This document shows, in pieces, positions 1-8,909 of a DNA stretch of 64,000 nucleotides; positions within the stretch are counted from its first letter, which is position 1; each line of letters opens with the position of its first letter. Source of the stretch: Streptomyces sp. 1-11. GTDB lineage: Bacteria > Actinomycetota > Actinomycetes > Streptomycetales > Streptomycetaceae. Location: the NCBI RefSeq assembly GCF_007176755.1, contig NZ_BJTV01000012.1:1-64000 (forward strand). Reading direction: 5' to 3'. Under the pieces are notes generated by a model that did not search any database, was not told where the DNA came from, and worked only from the letters and a program-made list of their open reading frames with translations. Position numbers and translations under genes: made by a program.

Positions 1-1041
1 GCCCAGTTCCCGGGCGCGGCCCACGAAGTGGGCGAAGTCCTCCAGCGTGCCCAGGTCGGGGTGGACGGCGTCGTGGCCGCCCTCCGGGGAACCGATCGCC
101 CACGGCACCCCGACGTCCTCCGGGCCCGCGGTCAGGGTGTTGTTCGGGCCCTTGCGGAACGTCCTGCCGATCGGATGGACCGGCGGCAGGTAGACCACGT
201 CGAAGCCCATCCGAGCGATCGCCTCAAGCCGCCGCTCGGCACTGCGGAACGTCCCGTGCGGCCGCTCAGCCGTCCCCTCCGAACGCGGGAAGAACTCGTA
301 CCACGACCCGTACAGCGCCCGCTCCCGCTCCACCAGCAACGGCATCGCCTCCGACGCCGTCACCAGATCCCGCACCGGATACCGCGTCAGCACCGCCTCC
401 ACCTCGGGAGACAGCGCCGCCGCCAGCCGCCAGGCGGGCGGGCGGCTCTCGTCCCGGAGCGCCGTGACGGCGTCGAGAACGGCCCGGCGCCGTTCCTCCG
501 GCACGCCGGCGGCGGCCCGTTCGTACAGCCGTGCGCCCTCCTCGAGGACCAGGTCCGTGTCGATCCCCGCCGGGATCTTGATCCGGGCGTGGTGCCGCCA
601 GGTGCCGACCGGGTCCGACCAGGCCTCCACCGTGTAGGTCCAGTGGCCGGGCTCGCCCGCCGTGACGGTGGCGCCCCATCGGTCGGTGCCCGGGGCGAGT
701 TCGCGCATCGGGGTCCAGGGGCCCGGCCGGCCCTCCGGGTCGCGCAGCACGACGTTCGCGGCGACGGCGTCGTGTCCCTCGCGGAACACGGTCGCCGACA
801 CCTCGAACGCCTCGCCGGTCACGGCCTTGGCGGGCCGGCGCCCGTGCTGGACCACGGGGCGCACGTCGAGGACGGGGATGCGCCCGACGGCCGTAGGACC
901 GGCCGGCGCGTCGGCCGGGCGCTGCCGGGGCGGGCCGGGGTCGTGGAGGTCTGCCGCCGGCTTCCCGGTCTTCCTGCCCGGGCTCTGCTTGCCGGCTGCG
1001 CTGGTTGTCGGTGGTGCTGACGAGTGGTGCGTGGCGGGCAT
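1..1041 (-). CDS. glgE: GlgE maltosyltransferase, N-terminal part (runs off left edge)
   Basis: Cytoplasmic GH13-type enzyme that transfers maltose from maltose-1-phosphate onto linear alpha-1,4-glucan. Only the first 347 codons are present; the frame is open to base 1, so the catalytic barrel lies outside. The start is ATG at 1041. A Pro/Ala-rich tail of about 50 residues precedes RIPVLDVRPVV, which opens the N-terminal beta-sandwich. Family segments follow: GSWYEFFPRS near residue 245, MGFDVVYLPPVHPIG near 280 at the start of the barrel, and PWAIGSPEGGH near 310. It is divergent from glgP, the usual Streptomyces arrangement, where it is normally followed by treS and pep2 genes (not visible here). 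Identity rests on recalled motifs. Confidence 0.92.
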   Translation of the reverse strand, partial: MPATHHSSAPPTTSAAGKQSPGRKTGKPAADLHDPGPPRQRPADAPAGPTAVGRIPVLDVRPVVQHGRRPAKAVTGEAFEVSATVFREGHDAVAANVVLRDPEGRPGPWTPMRELAPGTDRWGATVTAGEPGHWTYTVEAWSDPVGTWRHHARIKIPAGIDTDLVLEEGARLYERAAAGVPEERRRAVLDAVTALRDESRPPAWRLAAALSPEVEAVLTRYPVRDLVTASEAMPLLVERERALYGSWYEFFPRSEGTAERPHGTFRSAERRLEAIARMGFDVVYLPPVHPIGRTFRKGPNNTLTAGPEDVGVPWAIGSPEGGHDAVHPDLGTLEDFAHFVGRARELG

Positions 1042-1399
1042 GACCGCTCCTGTCCGCGTCAACGTGGGTGTGGGCGGATGAATATGGGGAGGTGGGTCCT
1101 GCGTACGTGCTGTGGTGCTGCCGTGGGGTGTACCGGAGGAGCCTTCCCATCCGTATCGGGTGGGCAATCCGGCACTTTGTTAACTACTCGCGCGTATGTC
1201 TACGTTCAAGACCGGCCCTCTTTCCCGGGTGCCCCCGGACAGCCGCCCCACGCCCCGTCACGACCCCGATGACCCCGCCGCGCCCGACACCCGTCCCCGG
1301 TACGTCCCCACCGACCCCCCGGTAACCACTACCGTCGACAGGGACGACGAGACGTACAGCGCCGTGCGTCTCACACCACGCACGCGTCCGAGGTGAGAT
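1042..1399. promoter_or_regulatory. Divergent glgE/glgP intergenic region
   Basis: This 358-bp gap between divergent genes must hold both promoters. A TAACTA box at 1181-1186 is a possible -10 for rightward transcription. CGGTA and TACCG (1320-1324 and 1330-1334) form a short inverted repeat 66 bp before glgP. A 66-codon open frame at 1196-1396 ends inside the glgP ribosome site; see findings. I see no other gene. Confidence 0.4.
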
Positions 1400-4018
1400 G
1401 TGAAGGCGATCCGTCGGTTCACCGTCCGTCCCGTTCTCCCCGAACCCCTCCGGCCGCTGAGCGACCTGGCGCGCAACCTGCGCTGGTCCTGGCATGCGGA
1501 AACCCGTGACCTGTTCCAGTCCGTCGACCCCGAGCGGTGGGCCGCGGCCAAGGGCGACCCGGTGCGGCTGCTGGGCGGGGTGCGCCCGGCCCGGCTGGCC
1601 GAGCTGGCCGCCGACCGGCGCTTCCTGCGCCGGCTGACCGCGGTCGTCGACGACCTGGGCGACTACCTGACCGGCGACCGCTGGTACCAGCACCAGGGCG
1701 ACGGACTGCCCGCCGCGGTCGCCTACTTCTCCCCGGAGTTCGGCATCACGGCCGCCCTGCCCCAGTACTCCGGCGGCCTCGGCATCCTCGCCGGCGACCA
1801 CCTCAAGGCGGCCAGCGACCTCGGGGTGCCGCTGATCGGGGTGGGTCTGCTCTACCGGCACGGCTACTTCCGCCAGAGCCTGTCCCGGGACGGCTGGCAG
1901 CAGGAGCACTACCCGGTGCTCGACCCGCACGAGCTGCCCGTCACCCAGCTCGAGGAGGCCGACGGCACCCCGGCCCGGGTCTCGCTCGCGCTGCCCGGGG
2001 GCCGCGCGCTGCACGCCCGGATCTGGCTGGCGCAGGTCGGCAGGGTGCCGCTGCTGATGCTCGACTCGGACGTGGAGGAGAACGACCTCGGCGAACGCGG
2101 GGTGACCGACCGGTTGTACGGCGGCGGCAGCGAGCACCGGCTGCTCCAGGAGATGCTGCTCGGCATAGGAGGTGTCCGGGCCGTGCGCACCTACTGCCGG
2201 CTCACCGGCCACCCGGCGCCCGAGGTGTTCCACACCAACGAGGGGCACGCGGGCTTCCTGGGGCTCGAGCGGATCGCCGAACTGTGCGCCCGGGACCTCG
2301 ACTTCGACGCGGCGCTGGAGGCCGTGCGGGGCGGCACCGTGTTCACCACGCACACCCCGGTCCCGGCCGGGATCGACCGGTTCGACCGGGAGCTGGTCGC
2401 CCGGCACTTCGGACCGGACGCCGAACTCCCGCGCATCGACGTGCAGCGGATCCTGGCCCTGGGCATGGAGACCTACCCGGGCGGCGAGCCGAACCTGTTC
2501 AACATGGCCGTCATGGGGCTCAGGCTGGCCCAGCGGGCCAACGGGGTGTCCCTGCTGCACGGGCAGGTCAGCCGGGAGATGTTCGCCGGCCTGTGGCCGG
2601 GGTTCGACGCCGAGGAGGTGCCGATCACCTCGGTGACCAACGGGGTGCACGCCCCGACCTGGGTGGCCCCCGAGGTGCTCCGGCTCGGCGCCCGGCAGAT
2701 CGGCTCCCAGCGGGCCGAGGACGCGCTGACCGTCGGCGGCTCCGAGCGCTGGGACTCGGTCGCGGACATCGCGGACCAGGACATCTGGGAGCTGCGCCGC
2801 ACCCTGCGCGAACAGCTCGTGTTCGAGGTGCGGGACCGGCTGCGCGCCTCCTGGCGGCAGCGCGGCGCCGGGGACGCGGAGCTGGGCTGGATCGACGGCG
2901 TGCTCGACCCCGACGTGCTCACCATCGGGTTCGCCCGGCGGGTGCCGTCGTACAAGCGCCTGACCCTGATGCTGCGCGACCGCGACCGGCTGATGGAGCT
3001 GCTGCTGCATCCGGAGCGGCCGGTCCAGATCGTCGTCGCGGGCAAGGCGCACCCGGCGGACGACGGCGGCAAGCGGCTGGTGCAGGAACTGGTGCGGTTC
3101 GCCGACGACCCGCGCGTGCGCCACCGCATCGTCTTCCTGCCCGACTACGGCATGGCGATGGCGCAGAAGCTCTACCCCGGCTGCGACGTCTGGCTGAACA
3201 ACCCGCTGCGCCCGCTGGAGGCCTGCGGCACCTCGGGCATGAAGGCGGCGCTCAACGGCTGCCTCAACCTGTCGGTGCTCGACGGCTGGTGGGACGAGTG
3301 GTTCCAGCCGGACTTCGGCTGGGCCGTGCCCACCGCGGACGGCGCCGGCACCGATCCGGACCACCGCGACGACATCGAGGCCGCCGCCCTCTACGACCTG
3401 CTGGAGCGGCGGGTCACCCCGCGCTTCTACGAGCGCGGCCGGGCCGGGCTGCCCGACCGCTGGATCGAGATGGTCCGCCGCACCCTCGGCCGGCTCGGCC
3501 CGAAGGTGCTCGCCGGCCGCATGGTCCGGGAGTACGTCGACCGGCTGTACGCCCCCGCCGCCCGGTCCCACCGGGCGCTGACCCCGGACACCGCCCGCGA
3601 ACTGGCCGCCTGGAAGGCCAGGGTGCGGGCGGCCTGGCCCGGCGTGAGCGTCGACCACGTGGAGACGACGGCCACGACGGCCACCGCGGAACTGGGCACG
3701 GCCGTGGGGCTGCGGGTGCGGGTGGGCCTCGGCGAGCTGGGGCCGGACGACGTGGAGGTGCAGGCGGTCTCCGGCCGGGTGGACGCGGAGGACCGCATCA
3801 CCGAGGCCACGGCGGTTCCGCTGAAGCCGGCCGGCGCCCCCGACCTGGAGGGCCGCCGGCTCTACGAGGGCCCTCTCTCACTGGACCGCACCGGCCCCTA
3901 CGGCTACACCGTCCGCATCCTCCCGGCCCACCGGCTGCTCACCTCGGCGGCCGAACTGGGCCTGGTGACGGTGCCCTCGCAGGACATGGCGGAGGGAGCG
4001 GGGGTGCTGCTGCGCTGA
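1400..4018 (+). CDS. glgP: Alpha-glucan (glycogen) phosphorylase
   Basis: GT35 enzyme that releases glucose-1-phosphate from the non-reducing ends of glycogen or maltodextrin. It has 872 residues with a GTG start after GAGGTGA (1389-1395). It resembles the short bacterial/archaeal type: an N-terminal DUF3417-like segment (LARNLRWSWH, residues 26-35), PEFGITAALPQYSGGLGILA near 110-130, and the PLP site ACGTSGMKAALNG with the Schiff-base lysine at about residue 615. The C-terminal 150 residues look like a beta-rich domain ending at the stop. It is divergent from glgE, so synthesis and breakdown of alpha-glucan share one intergenic control region. It is complete with no frame break. Confidence 0.95.
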   Translation: MKAIRRFTVRPVLPEPLRPLSDLARNLRWSWHAETRDLFQSVDPERWAAAKGDPVRLLGGVRPARLAELAADRRFLRRLTAVVDDLGDYLTGDRWYQHQGDGLPAAVAYFSPEFGITAALPQYSGGLGILAGDHLKAASDLGVPLIGVGLLYRHGYFRQSLSRDGWQQEHYPVLDPHELPVTQLEEADGTPARVSLALPGGRALHARIWLAQVGRVPLLMLDSDVEENDLGERGVTDRLYGGGSEHRLLQEMLLGIGGVRAVRTYCRLTGHPAPEVFHTNEGHAGFLGLERIAELCARDLDFDAALEAVRGGTVFTTHTPVPAGIDRFDRELVARHFGPDAELPRIDVQRILALGMETYPGGEPNLFNMAVMGLRLAQRANGVSLLHGQVSREMFAGLWPGFDAEEVPITSVTNGVHAPTWVAPEVLRLGARQIGSQRAEDALTVGGSERWDSVADIADQDIWELRRTLREQLVFEVRDRLRASWRQRGAGDAELGWIDGVLDPDVLTIGFARRVPSYKRLTLMLRDRDRLMELLLHPERPVQIVVAGKAHPADDGGKRLVQELVRFADDPRVRHRIVFLPDYGMAMAQKLYPGCDVWLNNPLRPLEACGTSGMKAALNGCLNLSVLDGWWDEWFQPDFGWAVPTADGAGTDPDHRDDIEAAALYDLLERRVTPRFYERGRAGLPDRWIEMVRRTLGRLGPKVLAGRMVREYVDRLYAPAARSHRALTPDTARELAAWKARVRAAWPGVSVDHVETTATTATAELGTAVGLRVRVGLGELGPDDVEVQAVSGRVDAEDRITEATAVPLKPAGAPDLEGRRLYEGPLSLDRTGPYGYTVRILPAHRLLTSAAELGLVTVPSQDMAEGAGVLLR

Positions 4019-4046
4019 GGCGCGCCGGCCCGCCCGGCGGCGCGCC
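4019..4046. terminator. Bidirectional terminator between glgP and DUF1990 gene
   Basis: GGCGCGCCG (4019-4027) pairs perfectly with CGGCGCGCC (4038-4046) around a 10-nt loop. It sits exactly between the two convergent stop codons. There is no U-tract, as is usual in Streptomyces. Confidence 0.65.
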
Positions 4047-4048
4047 GC

Positions 4049-4570
4049 TCAGGCCTCGTCGAACTCGGCGCACAGGCGTTTCAGCACGGTGCCGCAGCGG
4101 CGGGCGTAGGCGTGCTGGAAACCCCGGGTCGCGGGGCCGCCGGCGCGGGCGTACCACTTGCGGGGGCGGCTGAAGGCGGCCACGGTCAGCCAGACCGTGC
4201 CGTCACCCGTACGGTCGACCACGAAGGCCTCCTCGCCGCACTCGGGGTGGCCTTCGAGGGTCCCGTAGGCCCAGCCGGCGCGCCGGGGCTCCTCGACGGT
4301 CCAGACAACGCGGCAGGGGGCCTTGATGACGCCGGCCAGGGTGACGGTGACGTCCACGCCCGGGGCGGCGCGGTCGGCGCCGGCGTCGATGCCCACGCCC
4401 ATGGCGCGGTGCATCTCCCAGGTGAGGAGCGCCTCGGCGGCCCGGTCGAAGACGGCCGTTCCCTCGCCGAGGCGGGTGCGGACGAGCATCGGGCGGAAGC
4501 CGGGCGGGCAGGCGGTCGGGTCGTCGCGGGTCGCGCCGACCGGCTCGTAGGTGAAGGGCGCCTGGGGCAT
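4049..4570 (-). CDS. DUF1990 family protein
   Basis: A 173-residue soluble protein that I place in DUF1990 from its overall pattern: FTYEPVGATR near the N-terminus, WEMHRAMG near 50, GTLEGHPECGEEAF near 115-128 and FSRPRKWYARAGGP near 145. No biochemical function is established for the family as far as I know. ATG at 4570 is taken as start; TTG at 4576, two codons upstream, is also in frame. The ribosome site is weak. The gene is convergent with glgP and follows the M4 protease in the same direction, but a strong terminator separates them. Confidence 0.8.
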   Translation of the reverse strand: MPQAPFTYEPVGATRDDPTACPPGFRPMLVRTRLGEGTAVFDRAAEALLTWEMHRAMGVGIDAGADRAAPGVDVTVTLAGVIKAPCRVVWTVEEPRRAGWAYGTLEGHPECGEEAFVVDRTGDGTVWLTVAAFSRPRKWYARAGGPATRGFQHAYARRCGTVLKRLCAEFDEA

Positions 4571-4582
4571 GGTCAAAAGAGT

Positions 4583-4622
4583 AGGGCGGTACCCGGGGCG
4601 AGCTGCGCCCGGGTACCGCCCT
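4583..4622 (-). terminator. Strong terminator after the first M4 protease
   Basis: A perfect 15-bp stem (4583-4597 with 4608-4622; core GGGCGGTACCCGGG) closes a 10-nt loop, 18 bp beyond the protease stop codon and just before the DUF1990 start. Confidence 0.8.
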
Positions 4623-4639
4623 CGTCCGGCGGGAAGCGA

Positions 4640-6301
4640 CTAGTTGACGTTGACCGCCGTCCAGGCCGCGGCCACCGCCTTGTACTCGGCGCTGGTGGAG
4701 CCGTACAGCGCGGACGCCGCGTTCAGGGTCGCCGTGCGGGCGCCCGAGTACTTGGTCGTCGACGTCATGTACGTGGTGAGCGCCTTGTACCAGATCTGCA
4801 GCGCCTTGGCGCGGCCGATGCCGGTCACCGCGGCGCCGTTGTAGGTGGGCGAGTTGTAGGACACGCCGTTGATCGTCTTCGCGCCGCTGCCCTCGGACAG
4901 CAGGTAGAAGAAGTGGTTGGCGACACCGGACGAGTAGTGCACGTCCTTGTTGCCCACGGTGGAGGACCAGTAGTCGGCGGAGCCGCCGTCCTTGCTGGGC
5001 TTGTCCATGTAGCGCAGCGGGGTGCCGTTGCCGTTGATGTTGATCTTCTCGCCGATGAGGTAGTCGCCGACGTCCGAGCTGTTGGCCGCGTAGAACTCCA
5101 CGCCGGTGCCGAAGATGTCGCTGGTGGCCTCGTTCAGGCCGCCGGACTCGCCGCTGTAGTTGAGGCCCGCGGTGTTGGAGGTGACGCCGTGGCTCATCTC
5201 GTGGCCGGCCACGTCGAGCGAGGTCAGCGGGTGGGTGTTGCTGCTGCCGTCGCCGTAGGTCATGCAGAAGCAGCTGTCGTCCCAGAACGCGTTGACGTAG
5301 CCGCTGCTGTAGTGGACGCGGGAGTAGGCGCCGACGCCGTTGTTCTTGATGCCGTTGCGGCCGAAGGTGGACTTGTAGAAGTCCCAGGTCTCCTGCGCGC
5401 CGTAGGCGGCGTCCGCGGCGGCGGTCTGGTCCGTCGAGGAGCTGGAGGCCGTGCCCGTGCCCCAGACGTTGTCGGCGTCGGTGAACAGGGTGCCGGTGCC
5501 GGAGGTGCCGCGGGCCAGGTTGTACGTCTTGTGCCCGCCGCGCGAGGTGTCGTAGAGCTGGTACGTCGAGCCCGACAGGTTGGTGTTGAGGCTGACGGTG
5601 CCGGAGTACAGGGTCTTGCCGGTGCCGGTCGCGTTCTCGATGCCCTGGTACTCGTAGAGCTTCTTGCCCGTGGCCGCGTCGGTGATGACGTGGAGCTGGT
5701 TCGGGGTGCCGTCCTCCTGGAAGCCGCCGACGACCGTCTCGTAGGCGAGGACGGGCTTGCCGGAGCCGGCCCAGATCACCTTGCGCGCGCCGTCCGCCTG
5801 GGCCTTGTCCGAGCCCAGGGTCCGGGCGGCGCCGACGGCCTGCTTCTCCGCCTTGGCGGCGGTGATCTGCGGCTTGAGCGAGGCCACCTTCACGGCCGAC
5901 TTGGCGGCCTTGGTGACGCCCTCGGCCTTGCCCGACTTGGCGGTGTGGACGATGAGGTCGCCGCCGAGGACCGGCAGGCCCGCGTAGGTGCGCTCGTAGC
6001 GGGTGTGCACGGTGCCGTCGACGTCCTTGACGACGTCCTTGACGACCAGCTTCTCCTTGGCGCCGAGGCCTATCTCCCGCGCGGTGTCCGCGGCGCCGGC
6101 CTGGGCCTGCTGGATCAGCGTGGTGCGGGCAGCCGCGGAAAGCTGGGTCGGGGCGGCCGCGAGCGGCTTCGCGGCGGCGGCCGCGGCCGGGGTCTGCGCG
6201 TTGGCACTGGTGGTCAGTCCAGTGGAAAGCAGGGCTCCGGCGGCGACAGCGGTGGCTACGGCCAGAGTGGTGCGCTTACGACGCGCGTAGAGGGGGCTCA
6301 C
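4640..6301 (-). CDS. Secreted neutral zinc metalloprotease, M4 (thermolysin) family
   Basis: Extracellular endopeptidase made as a preproenzyme of 553 residues. It starts at GTG 6301 with GAAGGAG 5 nt upstream. A basic N-terminus (YARRKR) and hydrophobic stretch form the signal peptide, followed by an FTP/PepSY-type propeptide (about 60-215) and the catalytic domain. Zinc ligands are the HEMSH motif (residues 367-371) and Glu391 in GGLNEATSD; GVANHFFYL carries the likely second catalytic histidine. The gene ends at the catalytic domain with no P domain. It is a close paralogue of the neighbour upstream (6545-8584); long blocks such as NGIKNNGVGAYSRVHY are identical, so this is a tandem duplication. 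It has its own upstream gap and terminator. Confidence 0.95.
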   Translation of the reverse strand: MSPLYARRKRTTLAVATAVAAGALLSTGLTTSANAQTPAAAAAAKPLAAAPTQLSAAARTTLIQQAQAGAADTAREIGLGAKEKLVVKDVVKDVDGTVHTRYERTYAGLPVLGGDLIVHTAKSGKAEGVTKAAKSAVKVASLKPQITAAKAEKQAVGAARTLGSDKAQADGARKVIWAGSGKPVLAYETVVGGFQEDGTPNQLHVITDAATGKKLYEYQGIENATGTGKTLYSGTVSLNTNLSGSTYQLYDTSRGGHKTYNLARGTSGTGTLFTDADNVWGTGTASSSSTDQTAAADAAYGAQETWDFYKSTFGRNGIKNNGVGAYSRVHYSSGYVNAFWDDSCFCMTYGDGSSNTHPLTSLDVAGHEMSHGVTSNTAGLNYSGESGGLNEATSDIFGTGVEFYAANSSDVGDYLIGEKININGNGTPLRYMDKPSKDGGSADYWSSTVGNKDVHYSSGVANHFFYLLSEGSGAKTINGVSYNSPTYNGAAVTGIGRAKALQIWYKALTTYMTSTTKYSGARTATLNAASALYGSTSAEYKAVAAAWTAVNVN

Positions 6302-6484
6302 AGAAGCTCCTTCTCAGGTGGGGGAGTCCGGTCAGCGTGGGGTCACTGGCCGGAGGTGTGGAAGTTGCTGTGCTGCTGCGGCGGTGAAGGAAGAGTGGCA
6401 CCAGGGGTGCGTACATGTCATGACCCTGATGTGATGTTGGCTCAAAACCAACTGTCCGATATTCGTTTCGGCAATGTGAACGGG

Positions 6485-6514
6485 AGCCGCCCGGGGGCGT
6501 GGACCCCCGGACGG
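6485..6514 (-). terminator. Terminator after the P-domain metalloprotease
   Basis: CCGGGGG (6490-6496) pairs with CCCCCGG (6503-6509), extended by GCCG/CGGC beyond one bulged pair, about 30 bp past the stop at 6545. The rest of the 243-bp gap (6302-6544) must contain the promoter of the downstream protease; I cannot pick a convincing -35/-10 pair. Confidence 0.6.
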
Positions 6515-6544
6515 CGCGCCGTTTCCCGGCCTGTGGCGAACGGT

Positions 6545-8584
6545 TTACGGGAAGGTCAGCTTCCAGCTGTTGATCTTGCCCGTGTCATATGTGGCCTGAT
6601 CCTGCACCTTCAGCTTCCACGTTCCGTTGGCCGATTCGGAGGAGGCGTTGACCGTGTAGGTCGCCTGGACGTTGTCCGCCGAGTCGGAGGAGGAGAAGTT
6701 CTTCAGGCGGTACGAGGTGCCCGACGGGCCGACCAGATCGACCACCAGGTCGCCGCGCCAGGTGTGCGAGATGTCCACGCTCACCTGGAGGTTGCCCGGC
6801 GCGTTCCCGCTCCTGCCGGAGACCGTGACGCTCGACGTGACGGCGGGTCCGTTGTCCGGGATCGGCACCGGGGTGGTGTTCTCGTACGAGGTGCCGCCGC
6901 CCCCGCCGCCGCCGGAGCGCGATCCGACCGCCACGCCCGCCCAGGCGTCCTGCACGGCCTTGTACTCGGCGCTGGTGGTGCCGTACAGCTCGCCGGCCGC
7001 CGCGAGGGTGCCGGTGCGCGCGCCCGCGTAGTTGGTGGTGGAGGTCCACTTGGTGGTCAGCGCCCGGTACCAGATCTGCAGCGCCTTGTCCCGGCCGATG
7101 CCGGTGACCGGAAGGCCGTCCGCCGTGGGCGAGTTGTAGCTGACGCCGTTGATGACCTTCGTTCCGCTGCCCTCGCTCAGCAGGTAGAAGAAGTGGTTGG
7201 CCGGGCCTGAGGAGTAGTGGACGTCGACGCCGCCTATCCCCGAGTACCAGCTGTCCTTGGACGCGCCGTCCTTGCTGGGCTTGTCCATGTAGCGCAGCGG
7301 GGTGCCGTCGCCGTTGATGTCGATCTTCTCGCCGATGAGGTAGTCGCCGACGTCGGTGGAGTTGTTCGCGTAGAACTCCACGCCGGTGCCGAAGATGTCG
7401 CTGGTCGCCTCGTTCAGGCCGCCGGACTCACCGCTGTAGTTCAGGTTCGCGGTGTTGGAGGTGACGCCGTGGCTCATCTCGTGCCCCGCGACGTCGAGGG
7501 ACGTCAGCGGGTCGGCGTTGCCGGAGCCGTCGCCGTAGGTCATGCAGAAGCAGCTGTCGTCCCAGAAGGCGTTCACGTAGGAGTTGCCGTAGTGGACGCG
7601 GGAGTAGGCGCCGACGCCGTTGTTCTTGATGCCGTTGCGGCCGAAGGTGTTCTTGTAGAAGTCCCAGGTGACCGCCGCGCCGTAGTGGGCGTCCGCGCCG
7701 GCGGTGGCGGCGTTGGACGTGGTGCCGTTGCCCCAGGTGTCGCTGGACTGGGAGAACAGCGTGCCGGTGCCCGAGCTGCCGTGGTTCAGGTTGTACGTCT
7801 TGTGGCCGCCGCGCGCCCCGTCGGTCAGCGTGTAGGCCGAGCCCGACTGGGTCGTGGTGAGCGTGACCTGGCCGCTGTACTGGGTGTTGCCGACGCCGTT
7901 CCTGATCCCCTGGTACTCGAACAGCTTCTTGCCGGTGGCCGCGTCGGTGATGACGTGGAGCTGGTTCGGGGTGCCGTCCTCCTGGAGGCCGCCGACGACC
8001 GTCTCGTAGGCGAGGACGGGCTTGCCCGAGGCGGCCCAGACGACCTTGCGCACACGGTCGGCGGCCGGCGCGGTGCCGCCGAGGGACCTGGCCCGCTGGA
8101 CGGCCTGCCTCTCGGCCGCGGTCCTCGCGACGGCCGGGGTGAGGTCACGGACCTTCAGCGCGGCCCGCGTGGCCTTGACGACCGACTTCACGGCGCCGGA
8201 TCCGGCGGTGTCCACGACGAGGTCGCCGCCGAGCACCGGAAGTCCGGCGTAGGTGCGCTCGTAACGGGTGTGCAGGGTGCCGTCGGCGTCCTCGACGACG
8301 TCCTTGACGACCAGTCTCTCCTGGGCGCCGAGGCCGATCGCCCTGGCCGTCGCGGCGCTCGCGGCGCCGGCGTGCCGGATGAGACCGGTGCGCTGCGACG
8401 GTGTGAGGGCGACGGCCACATGGGCCGGGTCGGCCTTGCCGGCCCGCGGCCCGGCGGGTGCGGCGCTCGCGGCGCCGGACTGGACGGCCGCGGCGATCAG
8501 GGCGGCGACGCCGGCGAGGGCGACGGTGGCGGTGCGGTGGTGCCCGGTGTGGGGGGTGCGTCTGCGAGAGGTGCTGCTCAACAC
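6545..8584 (-). CDS. Secreted M4 zinc metalloprotease with C-terminal P domain
   Basis: Preproenzyme of about 679 residues: signal peptide, FTP/PepSY-like propeptide, M4 catalytic domain (HEMSH, then GGLNEATSD, then GPANHFFYL), a Gly-rich linker (RSGGGGGGG), and a proprotein-convertase P domain of about 110 residues (PIPDNGPAVTSSVTVSG to WKLTF). P domains commonly stabilise or target secreted proteases. The frame is open 31 codons further up, but AGAAGGAG sits just before GTG 8584 (3-nt spacing) and TTG 8581 (6-nt spacing), so the start is one of these. It is paralogous to 4640-6301. The possible operator cluster at 8750-8839 lies upstream. Confidence 0.92.
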   Translation of the reverse strand: MLSSTSRRRTPHTGHHRTATVALAGVAALIAAAVQSGAASAAPAGPRAGKADPAHVAVALTPSQRTGLIRHAGAASAATARAIGLGAQERLVVKDVVEDADGTLHTRYERTYAGLPVLGGDLVVDTAGSGAVKSVVKATRAALKVRDLTPAVARTAAERQAVQRARSLGGTAPAADRVRKVVWAASGKPVLAYETVVGGLQEDGTPNQLHVITDAATGKKLFEYQGIRNGVGNTQYSGQVTLTTTQSGSAYTLTDGARGGHKTYNLNHGSSGTGTLFSQSSDTWGNGTTSNAATAGADAHYGAAVTWDFYKNTFGRNGIKNNGVGAYSRVHYGNSYVNAFWDDSCFCMTYGDGSGNADPLTSLDVAGHEMSHGVTSNTANLNYSGESGGLNEATSDIFGTGVEFYANNSTDVGDYLIGEKIDINGDGTPLRYMDKPSKDGASKDSWYSGIGGVDVHYSSGPANHFFYLLSEGSGTKVINGVSYNSPTADGLPVTGIGRDKALQIWYRALTTKWTSTTNYAGARTGTLAAAGELYGTTSAEYKAVQDAWAGVAVGSRSGGGGGGGTSYENTTPVPIPDNGPAVTSSVTVSGRSGNAPGNLQVSVDISHTWRGDLVVDLVGPSGTSYRLKNFSSSDSADNVQATYTVNASSESANGTWKLKVQDQATYDTGKINSWKLTFP

Positions 8585-8749
8585 TGACTCCTTCTGCATG
8601 ACCGCGGGTCGCGCGGCCAGGGAGACCGGACGGTGGGTTGGGACGTCCGGGCAGAACAGGGCGTTACGCGGAACCACGTGCAGGTGCGGGCGGGCTCACC
8701 CGGTGCGCGCGAACCTGTGCGTTCGCTGTGAGCCGGCCGTTGTGAAGCG

Positions 8750-8839
8750 TGACAGGGGATCACGACACCTGTCAGGACCACGTCACGAACTTGGCCGGAA
8801 ACAGTTCGTAGTCCGGATGTTCATGTTCGGTATACGAAC
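8750..8839. promoter_or_regulatory. Cluster of inverted repeats upstream of the P-domain protease
   Basis: TGACAGG (8750-8756) and CCTGTCA (8768-8774) form a perfect inverted repeat with an 11-bp spacer. Further on are ACGAAC (8785-8790), GTTCGT (8804-8809), GTTCG (8825-8829) and CGAAC (8835-8839), four copies of one half-site spaced at about one or two helical turns. The region is 165-255 bp upstream of the protease start and just beyond the terminator of the ABC operon. Operator function is inference. Confidence 0.4.
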
Positions 8840-8853
8840 CGTTGGCCGTGGTA

Positions 8854-8904
8854 CGGGACACGGGCGGCCGCTGCCGTCGCCGGCCACCGGCCGCCCGTGT
8901 CCCG
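8854..8904 (-). terminator. Terminator of the four-gene ABC exporter operon
   Basis: A perfect 16-bp stem, CGGGACACGGGCGGCC (8854-8869) with its complement at 8889-8904, around a 19-nt loop. It starts five bases beyond the stop codon of the last ABC gene. Confidence 0.85.
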
Positions 8905-8909
8905 CCGGA

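Noticed and set aside
1184..3658. An 824-codon open frame antisense to glgP
   Set aside because: It is a shadow of glgP: composition is Gly/Arg/His/Val-rich with no motifs, as expected opposite a high-GC gene.
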